Below, one piece after another: positions 8,028 to 15,587 of a DNA stretch of 22,364 nucleotides. The notes beneath the pieces were generated by a model. That model was given only the letters and a program-made list of their open reading frames with translations, searched no databases and was not told the origin of the DNA. A program made the translations under genes and the position numbers. The stretch's first letter is position 1. Each line of letters opens with the position of its first letter. This DNA comes from RGIG9079 sp964567845 (GTDB lineage Bacteria; Bacteroidota; Bacteroidia; Bacteroidales; Marinifilaceae). Location: positions 1 through 22,364 of the forward strand of contig CAZMOG010000025.1 in NCBI GenBank assembly GCA_964567845.1. The letters run 5' to 3'.

Positions 8028-9275
8028 TTACCAATCACGGCCTCCCTGCACATTACACTTGGCCTTTAACAATGCACACACATTCGCCAAACCTCCCAAT
8101 CCGGTTTCACGATATTTGGCTTGCATATCATTTCCTGTCTCCATCATGGTTTTAACAACATCGTCGAATGATACCTTATGGTTTCCATCAGAGAATAGTG
8201 CAAACAAAGCACACTCACGTGCCTTTTGTGATACGAAAGCATTTCTTTCGATACATGGGATTTGTACATATCCACCCACCGGGTCACAAGTCAAACCAAG
8301 GTTGTGCTCAAATCCCATTTCTGCTGCATACTCAATTTGACGAGGTGAACCTCCCCAAATCTGTGTTGCGGCTGCTGCCGCCATAGCGCAGGCTGTACCC
8401 AACTCTCCTTGACATCCCACTTCGGCTCCCGATATGGAACCATTTGTTTTTACAATAGTTCCAACCAATCCTGCCGTTGCCAATCCGCGAATAATTCGGA
8501 AATCAGGCATTTTCTGGTCATGTTTCATAAAATAAAGTACCGCCGGTAAAACTCCGGAAGCACCACAAGTGGGTGCAGTTGTAACAATTCCTCCTGCTGC
8601 ATTCTCTTCTGAGGTTGCCAATGCAGCTGCGAACATCAATCCCATTGAGTTCGACGATCCCATCTGTTGTAAAGATTTTACATAATATGATGGTGCTTTA
8701 CGAGTTAATTTCAGAGGTCCGGGAAGTACACCTTCGTTCTGCAAGCCCGCCTCTACGGTTTTTTGCATCTGCTCCCATACTGCACTAAGGTAGGTGGTAA
8801 TTTCGGGCCCTTCGTTCTTTAAAACATAGTCGGCAAAAGAGTATCCCTCCTGCTCGCAAAGAGTTAAAATGTCGCTCATGCAACTCTCTTTGTATACCTC
8901 CGGAGTTGCAAAAGTTCCCTTCTCGTCCCACAGAACTCCACCACCAACGCTATATACCTCCCAGGCATCGTTTGGTTCACCCCAGCGCATAGCTTCGAAA
9001 AGCATGCCATTCGGGTGTTTTGGCAAAAATTCATCCTTTTTCCATACAAATTCGATTTCGGTATTTGGCACGACGTTGTTCATTGCACGGGTAATAGCAC
9101 TATCGGTTCCGTGTCCCTTTCCTGTCAATGCCAGGCTGCCGTAAAGAGTGACTCTGAATGAGTCTACATTACGCATGTGCCTTTTACGATAGTATGTGGC
9201 TGCTCTACTGGGTCCCATTGTATGGCTTGAGGATGGACCATAACCTGAAGTGAAGATCTCTTTGATTGACTTCAT
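8028..9275 (-). CDS. sdaA: L-serine ammonia-lyase (iron-sulfur dependent)
   Basis: Deaminates L-serine to pyruvate and ammonia using an oxygen-sensitive [4Fe-4S] cluster rather than PLP. The 415-residue protein joins both parts of the enzyme: an N-terminal beta domain (about 1-150, starting with the signature GPSSSHTMGP at 13-22) and a C-terminal alpha domain (about 185-405) with TAPTCGASG at 233-241. Cys288, Cys330 and Cys341 have exactly the 42- and 11-residue spacing of the three cluster ligands in the Legionella enzyme. The C-terminal tail (CNVQGGRDW) has its last Cys at 407, eight residues from the end, so the tail-in-active-site Cys described for some homologues is not at the extreme end. 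The gene starts about 25 nt after the 3' end of rnpB on the same strand and is followed closely by pgi. Confidence 0.95.
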   Translation of the reverse strand: MKSIKEIFTSGYGPSSSHTMGPSRAATYYRKRHMRNVDSFRVTLYGSLALTGKGHGTDSAITRAMNNVVPNTEIEFVWKKDEFLPKHPNGMLFEAMRWGEPNDAWEVYSVGGGVLWDEKGTFATPEVYKESCMSDILTLCEQEGYSFADYVLKNEGPEITTYLSAVWEQMQKTVEAGLQNEGVLPGPLKLTRKAPSYYVKSLQQMGSSNSMGLMFAAALATSEENAAGGIVTTAPTCGASGVLPAVLYFMKHDQKMPDFRIIRGLATAGLVGTIVKTNGSISGAEVGCQGELGTACAMAAAAATQIWGGSPRQIEYAAEMGFEHNLGLTCDPVGGYVQIPCIERNAFVSQKARECALFALFSDGNHKVSFDDVVKTMMETGNDMQAKYRETGLGGLANVCALLKAKCNVQGGRDW

Positions 9276-9299
9276 ATTGCCTAATTATTTTATTGTTAA

Positions 9300-9650
9300 A
9301 AGTATAGCAGGTCTATAAGCCGGGTTCTGTACCTTTCGGTCTCTATCATTTATCTCGGCTACGAATCACTCCGCAGCTCTAGCAGCCTACCCCTCGACAT
9401 TGGTCGGGTCAACCTTAATTGCCGATATACATGGCCTTGCAACACGTGTGGCGTACGGCTACCCTGGTTACCCAGAATACCGGTGGGCTCTTACCCCGCC
9501 TTTTCACCCTTATTCTGCATGCAGAACGGTTATTCTCTGTTACGCTACAATACCCTTGCGAGTATCTTCCCGTTAGGAAGCACGCTACCCTGTGTTGCCC
9601 GGACTTTCCTCTAATAGTTAAATTAGCGATAGAACGACCTGCTATACCTT
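9300..9650 (-). ncRNA. rnpB: RNase P RNA (bacterial type A)
   Basis: Catalytic RNA of ribonuclease P, which trims the 5' leader of tRNA precursors. Read on the minus strand, the 5' part contains GAGGAAAGTCCGGGC (the conserved P4-side sequence, GAGGAAAGTCCGG at plus 9599-9611) and the 3' part contains CAGAACCCGGCTTAT (plus 9315-9329), the other universally conserved block. The two ends pair to form helix P1: GTATAGCAGGTC near plus 9636-9647 pairs with GACCTGCTATAC at plus 9302-9313. The length of about 351 nt is typical. Exact ends are estimated from P1. The plus-strand open frame 9419-9673 over this region is an artefact of the RNA gene. The 3' end runs almost directly into sdaA without a separate terminator hairpin. 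Confidence 0.96.
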
Positions 9651-9685
9651 GTACTTTGTACTTTTTGTTGTAACTTTACAATCTA

Positions 9686-9693
9686 CAAAAATA
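9686..9693 (-). promoter_or_regulatory. Possible -7 box of rnpB
   Basis: TATTTTTG on the minus strand fits TAnnTTTG and lies about 36 nt upstream of the estimated rnpB 5' end. No TTTG was found at the right distance upstream, so this is weak; it would imply a short 5' leader that is trimmed. Confidence 0.3.
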
Positions 9694-9752
9694 GTAATTT
9701 TTATCTTTTTTAAGAATTTAAGAGATAATTATTTGATATTTGAGCAGAGAAA

Positions 9753-10337
9753 ATGAATAAAAGTGTAATAGTGATATTGGCTCTGTTGTTTTTGCCCCTC
9801 TTTTCAATGGGACAAAGCGGCGAATTGTGCCGTGTTCAAGTGATTAATGGGGACACTATTTACTCTTCACTGATACCGGAAATTATAATTAACGGGAAAC
9901 CTCGTTCAAATGCAAAATACAAACGCTACAGGAACTCCATGACCCGACTTGAGTATAATGTTCGCAAGGCCTATCCATACGCTCTTTTGGTTGCCGATAA
10001 GGTTGATGAAATCAATGCCAAAATTGCAACCATGCCATCGAATAAGGAGTGCGATAAATGGCTTGACGAGGAGTATAAAAAGCTTTTTAAGGAGTTTAAG
10101 GCACCGCTTATGAAGTTGAGCTATACCCAAGGTCGAATCTTAGTGAAGCTTATTGACCGCGAGACAAGTATCCGAGCCTATACACATATCAAGAATTTCC
10201 GTAGTGGCTTTAATGCCATGTTCTGGCAGTCAATTGCGCTTATGTTCGGTAACAATCTGAAAGCAACGTACGATCCTTTGGGTGAGGACTCCGAAATTGA
10301 GGCGATAATACAGAAGATAGTTAGGAGTGAACAGTGA
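9753..10337 (+). CDS. DUF4294 family exported protein
   Basis: Small Bacteroidetes protein of unknown function; I recognise the DUF4294 pattern. The 194-residue product starts with a signal peptide (hydrophobic residues 4-18, likely cut after SMGQ or nearby), so it acts outside the cytoplasm. Family blocks are visible: R(L/E)xxNVRKAYPYA around 65-77, the helix-rich stretch with TQGRILVKLIDRET at 125-138, and FWQSIALMFGNNLKATYDP at 157-175. A sequence-conserved Tyr/Arg/Asp-rich core suggests an enzyme or binding role, but none is known to me. It is transcribed divergently from rnpB and converges on holA with 19 nt between stops. Its last codons overlap a short GAGTTAG-type direct repeat, so the very C-terminus (VRSEQ) may be repeat-derived. 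Confidence 0.85.
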   Translation: MNKSVIVILALLFLPLFSMGQSGELCRVQVINGDTIYSSLIPEIIINGKPRSNAKYKRYRNSMTRLEYNVRKAYPYALLVADKVDEINAKIATMPSNKECDKWLDEEYKKLFKEFKAPLMKLSYTQGRILVKLIDRETSIRAYTHIKNFRSGFNAMFWQSIALMFGNNLKATYDPLGEDSEIEAIIQKIVRSEQ

Positions 10338-10350
10338 GGAGTTAGGAGTG
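10320..10350 (+). repeat. Short direct repeat GTTAGGAGTG, two copies
   Basis: The decamer GTTAGGAGTG occurs at 10320-10329 and again at 10341-10350, spanning the stop codon of the DUF4294 gene. A related sequence, GAGTTAGAAATT, follows the stop of the 990-residue gene on the opposite strand at about 11374-11388. These look like members of a GAGTTAG-rich intergenic repeat, but only a genome-wide search could show that. Confidence 0.45.
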
Positions 10351-10356
10351 CACTGA

Positions 10357-11373
10357 CTAATGCAAAATCTTAAAAACAATCTCCTTTAGAATTTCACTGT
10401 CAGGAACCGTTATACCGGCACCACCCTTTGAACGCATATCGGCATCGCGCAAAACAGCAATAATCTTGGCACATTTACCGGCAGAAAAACGCTTAGCGCC
10501 ATTTTGACAATCTCGAACCTCCATTGGGCGCAGCCCCATTACTCTTGCTGTTTCTGAGCTATTCGGAGTCTTTTTCATTTGATAATGATATGTGAGCAAG
10601 TTATTAAAATAGCGGAACAGAAGTGAAATTGTCACAACCAATGGGTTATTCTTAGGGTTGGATTTAAAATAATTCACAATTCTGTTTGCCTTCACAACAT
10701 CGCCATTAATCAATGCTGCAATGAGCTCGAAATTGTTAAACTCCTTACTTATGCCAATAAGGCTTTCAACTAACTCCTCTTTAATGGTTCCTCCAGCTGG
10801 GACCAAGGTAAAGAGTTTATTTACCTCGTTTGAAATTTTACTCAAATCTGTACCTAAACTTTCGGCAAGCATCAGCACACTTCTGTTTGTCGCTTTACGG
10901 TTTGATTGAATAATATAGTCGTTAATCCATGCAGGAATCTGATTGTCATATAGTTTTGCCGATTCAAAAAAGGCTGTATTATCACCATCTTGCGATGTGA
11001 GCTTTTTGAATACCCCTTTACGCTTATCCGGCTTTTTGTGTTTGTGCGCAAAGAGTAGAACCGTCGCAGGTTGTGGTTTTTCAATATATGGTATCAGATT
11101 GTCCCAATCTTTAAGATTCTGGGCCTCTTTAACAATTACAACCTGTCGCTCCGACATCATTGGAAAACGACGGGCAGCATCGGCTACTGTTGCAACATTG
11201 GTTTCATTACTATACAGAACTGTTTGATTGAAAGCCTTCTCATCGTCGGTAAGAACTTCACTTTCAATTCTGCCTGTGATTACATCTATATAGTAATCCT
11301 CCTCGCCACACAAAAAATAGATTGGGCGGTAGATTCCGTTATTCAGCTCGTTTATTATCTCTTGGAAAGTCAT
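10357..11373 (-). CDS. holA: DNA polymerase III subunit delta
   Basis: Delta subunit of the clamp loader, which opens the sliding clamp during chromosome replication. The 338-residue protein has the family's usual length and layout: an N-terminal RecA-like domain without a true ATPase site, beginning with the characteristic RPIYFLCGEEDYYID (16-30), the segment PMMSERQVVIVKEAQ (71-85) after strand 3, the linker helix region LAESLGTDLSKISNEVNKL (169-187), and a C-terminal helical collar domain ending with the ADMRSKGGAG stretch (311-320). It starts 15 nt after the stop of the 990-residue PPDK-like gene on the same strand, so the two are probably co-transcribed; no functional link is known to me. 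Confidence 0.93.
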   Translation of the reverse strand: MTFQEIINELNNGIYRPIYFLCGEEDYYIDVITGRIESEVLTDDEKAFNQTVLYSNETNVATVADAARRFPMMSERQVVIVKEAQNLKDWDNLIPYIEKPQPATVLLFAHKHKKPDKRKGVFKKLTSQDGDNTAFFESAKLYDNQIPAWINDYIIQSNRKATNRSVLMLAESLGTDLSKISNEVNKLFTLVPAGGTIKEELVESLIGISKEFNNFELIAALINGDVVKANRIVNYFKSNPKNNPLVVTISLLFRYFNNLLTYHYQMKKTPNSSETARVMGLRPMEVRDCQNGAKRFSAGKCAKIIAVLRDADMRSKGGAGITVPDSEILKEIVFKILH

Positions 11374-11388
11374 ATAATTTCTAACTCT

Positions 11389-14361
11389 TTACTCATCGCT
11401 AATTGTGATCAATGAGATCTGTTTACATCCATCCATCATAACTGTCAATGGTTCACCGGTACGCACATGCTTAATGTATTTGCCCTCGTTCACAATCTCC
11501 ATATCCTTGAGCATATCCATATTTACAAAGGTTTTGGCTGTTTGGTGTGCAATGGCAAAATAGCCGACATTCATCGATGTTACATTGTGGAAGAAGTGTG
11601 ATCCAAGCGAAGCATCGAGTGGATACCCCTCCAATCCTTGTTCAACAATCACCTTCGCCATTGAAATATCAGACCAAAGTACAGGAATACCGGTCATCTC
11701 ATCGCGCGTCCCCCAACGGCCCGGTCCAATCAGAATATACTTTCTGTTCTCTTGAGCCATTTGAGTATTGAATGATTTTACCTCTTCGGCAATTTCGCGT
11801 GTTTTCAGCTTATCAAAATTTTCGATATCGACATAAATTATATCGCTCAAATTGTTCAATATTCCATTACCCATACCCTTCTCTGCACGAAGCATTATTG
11901 TATCGGGATCAACTCTTGATTCATCGATAGTTGTATTGTATTCTGTTTTGATCAAGGGCTTGATTTGCAACAAATAGAACTTCCATTCACCATTATCGCG
12001 ATCCAGCGCATACTCAATTTCGACAGGTGCACCCATTGCTTGTTGGAATATATCGAGCAATACAGTAAGAGCCTTTGCCAGAGGCAGATATTCGTATTGC
12101 AAAATTCCTGCAAAGTTTACAATTCTGGGGCCTCGATCCTCAAAATCAAATGAGATAGTTTCGTTGAACATGTCATAAACAGTAGCGCACTGATCCAATG
12201 TTCCATCCTCCTCTGCCCGTTTAATTGAGTATTTGGTAATCGATGCCATCTCGCCATTATGAATCATATCAAATCCACTCTTGGTCAAATCCAAACCATA
12301 GAAATTTGTCTGTGAATCTCTTATCGAGTCCTTTAAAGAGCTATTTTCAAGTTTGGGATATTTAGGGCAGAAACGATAGGTCTTTTCACCTCCAACAACA
12401 TAGGCTCCCAAACCGATTGCAAGTACGGCAAATCCATCGGTGGGTTTGATATACGAGAATGGATAGAAGTTATATGATTGCGCCACTCCGCTTATATTGG
12501 GATAGTAGCGACCATTGCGTTCATTACCGACAACCTCTTGAAGAATTACAGCCATCTTCTCCTCCTCAATCATGCAATTAATAGCATTGAAATAGGCTCT
12601 GGCCGAATCGGTATATATTGAACACCAAACCAATTTCACAGCAGTTTCAAGCTCGCGCAAACGAATCTCCTCGTTTGTATTGTTATTTGGAATCATATAG
12701 CTTGAATATACCCCCGCAAAAGGTTGATTCAACGAATCCTCGAACAAACCGGAAGAGCGTACAGCCAATGGTTTCTTCATTGTTTGCACATACTTTCTTA
12801 ATGTTTCGTGCAAATCGTCGGGCATACGTCCATACATAAAGGAATCTCTTATTCTGTCATATGAAGCGCCACTATAAATCAGGTCGTTTATATTGTTATA
12901 TTCCACAAACTTATTAAATTCATCAACGGCAATAATCGTTGTCTTGGGAATAACAACCGGCAGGCCCGGAATAAGCTTCCTTAGGTCGGTATTCTCGATA
13001 AAGTTACACAAGAATGCCAAACCTCTTCCTTTGCCACCCAATGAACCGCTGCCTATTCTTGAAATATAGTGGTTACAATTTACCCTATCCTCATTAAACA
13101 GAACAATCTGTCCGCGAAGTTGACGCAGTTCAACCGCATTGTAAATCTTATCATAATCGGTACGGACATCGTTAATGTCGGCTCTTTTGCTTGAGTCGTA
13201 GCGACGTATGAATTTGGCCAGAACAAGCTCACCACGTGCCATAAACCATGTTGAAAAATCATTGCGAAGAGCATGATAGCGCAAAGATTCTTCGGGCACG
13301 GTATGCACCTTTTTACGAAAATCCTCTAAGGACTCTGCCTTATCCACCTCAACTCCATTAGGCAGTCTGAAGACAAAATCGCCAAAACCGCACTCCTGGT
13401 TAATGAATCTGTGAATATCCTGCGATAGAGTAGGTGAGTTTTTATTTGTGAACGAGGCCCCAATGCTGTAAGCTACTGCCCTGTTTTTCTCCTCCATACT
13501 TTGGAGCAGACATGGAATTTTTGAATCGCTTGCATGCACATACTTAACAAGCTCAACTCCCGCATTCTCGTTTTTTACTCCATTCTTCTCATACGATACA
13601 TCGGATATAACGCTGATAAGGTTGTCACGATACTTATCGATAATCTTTACTGCATCCTCGTAGGTCGATGCCAACAACACCTTGGGACGAATACGAATTT
13701 TCATTACAAGGCTTAAATCCTTATTCTTGGAATCTGATTTAATTACATTCTGTGTTTGGCTTACAATCTCGGAATACAACAAAGGTAAGTATTTGGAATA
13801 ATATGAAATAGAGTCCTCGACCAAAAGTATAACTCTAACATCGGCAAGCTTTGTATCGGGTTCGACATTCAACTTATCCTCCATATATTTTGCCATGGCA
13901 AGGAAGATATTTGTTGAGCCGTTCCAGACAAATGTACGCTCAATGCTTGGCTTTAAAATGCGTGACATGCGTCGGAAATAGTCCAGATCAAAATTGTTAT
14001 TTACAAGCAAAACCTGGGGAATAAGCGGAAAAAGATCCTTGATATTACGACTTATTCTGACAGGTTGCTCCTTATCCAGACCTGCCATAATGATAATCAT
14101 ATCGATATGTTTGCTTTGAAGCACCTCAATGGCCTCTTCCTGACTTGTTACGTTTGTATAGTGAGGCGCAGTGTAAAGATTAACCTGCAAATATTCACCT
14201 ACAATCTTGTCCGAAAACTGCCCGTCACCCTCAATGCTATATGCATCGTAATAGGTTGAAATAAGCAAAATTTCACGCATCTTATTTGGCATAAGTGCCT
14301 GAAACATATCTCTATCACTACGTCTGCGTTTGTATATTTTTTGTAATTCTATCTTATCCAT
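11389..14361 (-). CDS. PEP synthase/PPDK nucleotide-binding domain protein with receiver-like N-terminal region
   Basis: Cytoplasmic protein of 990 residues. Residues about 430-805 resemble the ATP-binding domain of PEP synthase and pyruvate phosphate dikinase: GSLGGKGRGLAF (439-450), AVRSSGLFEDS (533-543), QPFAGVYSSY (546-555) and the end block VEIEYALD...WKFYLLQIKPL (780-803), where E783 and Q799 match conserved PPDK positions. The phosphohistidine swivel domain and the PEP/pyruvate barrel are absent, so it cannot be a PEP synthase. A second conserved block, IGPGRWGTRDE with SHFFHNVTSMNVGYF, lies at 878-935. The N-terminal 330 residues look like two response-regulator-like folds: REILLIST at 29-36, and VILLVEDS at 177-184 with D254 in the phosphoacceptor position and K307 near the end of the domain. 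Similar proteins exist across Bacteroidetes; the substrate is unknown. holA follows after 15 nt; an ATP-grasp/CYTH operon is divergent. Confidence 0.85.
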   Translation of the reverse strand: MDKIELQKIYKRRRSDRDMFQALMPNKMREILLISTYYDAYSIEGDGQFSDKIVGEYLQVNLYTAPHYTNVTSQEEAIEVLQSKHIDMIIIMAGLDKEQPVRISRNIKDLFPLIPQVLLVNNNFDLDYFRRMSRILKPSIERTFVWNGSTNIFLAMAKYMEDKLNVEPDTKLADVRVILLVEDSISYYSKYLPLLYSEIVSQTQNVIKSDSKNKDLSLVMKIRIRPKVLLASTYEDAVKIIDKYRDNLISVISDVSYEKNGVKNENAGVELVKYVHASDSKIPCLLQSMEEKNRAVAYSIGASFTNKNSPTLSQDIHRFINQECGFGDFVFRLPNGVEVDKAESLEDFRKKVHTVPEESLRYHALRNDFSTWFMARGELVLAKFIRRYDSSKRADINDVRTDYDKIYNAVELRQLRGQIVLFNEDRVNCNHYISRIGSGSLGGKGRGLAFLCNFIENTDLRKLIPGLPVVIPKTTIIAVDEFNKFVEYNNINDLIYSGASYDRIRDSFMYGRMPDDLHETLRKYVQTMKKPLAVRSSGLFEDSLNQPFAGVYSSYMIPNNNTNEEIRLRELETAVKLVWCSIYTDSARAYFNAINCMIEEEKMAVILQEVVGNERNGRYYPNISGVAQSYNFYPFSYIKPTDGFAVLAIGLGAYVVGGEKTYRFCPKYPKLENSSLKDSIRDSQTNFYGLDLTKSGFDMIHNGEMASITKYSIKRAEEDGTLDQCATVYDMFNETISFDFEDRGPRIVNFAGILQYEYLPLAKALTVLLDIFQQAMGAPVEIEYALDRDNGEWKFYLLQIKPLIKTEYNTTIDESRVDPDTIMLRAEKGMGNGILNNLSDIIYVDIENFDKLKTREIAEEVKSFNTQMAQENRKYILIGPGRWGTRDEMTGIPVLWSDISMAKVIVEQGLEGYPLDASLGSHFFHNVTSMNVGYFAIAHQTAKTFVNMDMLKDMEIVNEGKYIKHVRTGEPLTVMMDGCKQISLITISDE

Positions 14362-14443
14362 AAACAGCGTATAAGTCCCGATAACTTAAATTATTGCTTG
14401 TAATGGTGTAAAAGTAAAAAAAAATTACGAAATTGCACTCAAA

Positions 14444-14451
14444 TATTTTTG
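14444..14451 (+). promoter_or_regulatory. -7 box upstream of the ATP-grasp/CYTH operon
   Basis: TATTTTTG matches TAnnTTTG and lies 23 nt before the ATG at 14475. No TTTG at the consensus distance is seen, so the call rests on the -7 box alone. Its position downstream of the ATG at 14433 argues for the later start codon. Confidence 0.45.
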
Positions 14452-14474
14452 AAATAACCAAACACCACTTTAAC

Positions 14475-15572
14475 ATGGGCAAATTATTACTATTTAACCC
14501 GGACACAGAGATGGCGATAGCTGACAATTCCGCCAACTATACACCCCCTAAAATTATTGCCAACATGGCACACGATCTTTCAATACTCCCTTGTTGGTGG
14601 GGCAAGAAAGAGGATATTGTTAAGGGCGATGCTTCGCTTTATGACGCTCTTCCGGAGAGTAGTAAAAAGATGCTCAAAAAACACGGATGTACCTCATTCT
14701 ATCATGGCTACGAGCCAAACTTAAAGGCGGCTCCCTGGGGGATGAATATGCGTGAATATAAGCGATTTAAACGCTATAAGGCTGCCGTGCCCGAGTGGAA
14801 TAGTGCAACAAGATTGATGTATAGCCGTGAATCATCGATTCATCTGTTTACCCAGCTTGCAAATAATCCCGAGGTTCCCGAGTGTTGCAGATTATCACAA
14901 GAGAATCGTCCAAAAATATACACAACCGCAAGTTGGTTACAAAAAGACATTGTACTTCCGGCTATGCTAAAGCGTCCGTGGTCATCATCGGGACGTGGTA
15001 ATCTGGAACTACGTGAAAAACCTCAGGATAAAGAACTTGACTGGATTTCAGGTTCAATTCGCAAACAGGGATTTGTTGTTGCCGAGAAATTCTATGATAA
15101 GATCTTCGATTTTGCGCTGGAGTTCCACATCAAGTCCGGAAAATGCAAGTGTATCGGTTACTCAATATTCAATACAACAGGAGTTACGGGAGCATACACA
15201 GGCAACACTATCGACAAACCCGAGGTTCTGAAGAAGAGTATTTGCCGATACATTTCCGAGCAGGATTTTGAGAAACTTGAAGTTGTAATGTGCGAGGCCT
15301 GTCAAAAGATATTCGGTGAAAAATATGAGGGCTATTTCGGTGTTGATATGTTTGCATATAAGGATGAGAATGGAGTTCAAAAGATTTATCCCTGTGTAGA
15401 GATTAATCTTAGAATGAATATGGGAATTTTGGCAATTATCCTTAATGAGCGTTATGGAATGACAGGAACATTAAAGATTACTTGCGGAGTTCCTCCTGTT
15501 GAGGGTGATATTCTGTTATGTCCTGCCCTGCCAAACTCCACCTACTACGCTTACGTTACACCAAAGGAGTGA
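14475..15572 (+). CDS. ATP-grasp domain protein of unknown substrate
   Basis: 365-residue cytoplasmic protein with the layout of an ATP-grasp carboxylate ligase, an enzyme class that activates a carboxylate as acyl phosphate and joins it to an amine or thiol. Visible elements: an N-terminal region beginning LLLFNPDTEMAIADN (4-18), conserved in Bacteroidales relatives as far as I recall; the ATP-binding Lys and glycine loop LKRPWSSSGRG (165-175); AEKF at 203-206, where E204 would contact the adenine ribose; GVDMFAY (289-295) with metal ligand D291; and VEINLRMNMG (308-317) with metal ligands E309 and N311. The start at 14475 is used because the upstream ATG at 14433 precedes the promoter box. 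A CYTH triphosphatase gene follows after 15 nt, and the PPDK-like gene is divergent. The substrate cannot be told from sequence. Confidence 0.85.
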   Translation: MGKLLLFNPDTEMAIADNSANYTPPKIIANMAHDLSILPCWWGKKEDIVKGDASLYDALPESSKKMLKKHGCTSFYHGYEPNLKAAPWGMNMREYKRFKRYKAAVPEWNSATRLMYSRESSIHLFTQLANNPEVPECCRLSQENRPKIYTTASWLQKDIVLPAMLKRPWSSSGRGNLELREKPQDKELDWISGSIRKQGFVVAEKFYDKIFDFALEFHIKSGKCKCIGYSIFNTTGVTGAYTGNTIDKPEVLKKSICRYISEQDFEKLEVVMCEACQKIFGEKYEGYFGVDMFAYKDENGVQKIYPCVEINLRMNMGILAIILNERYGMTGTLKITCGVPPVEGDILLCPALPNSTYYAYVTPKE

Positions 15573-15587
15573 GAGAGAAGGTGAAAT

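Noticed and set aside
9419..9673. 84-codon plus-strand open frame
   Set aside because: It lies over the conserved RNase P RNA on the other strand; the conservation is that of the RNA.
11389..14361. Annotation as PEP synthase or pyruvate phosphate dikinase
   Set aside because: The phosphohistidine and PEP/pyruvate-binding domains needed for those reactions are missing.
14433..14474. Extended ATP-grasp start at 14433
   Set aside because: It precedes the -7 box at 14444-14451; the later ATG gives a conserved-looking N terminus.
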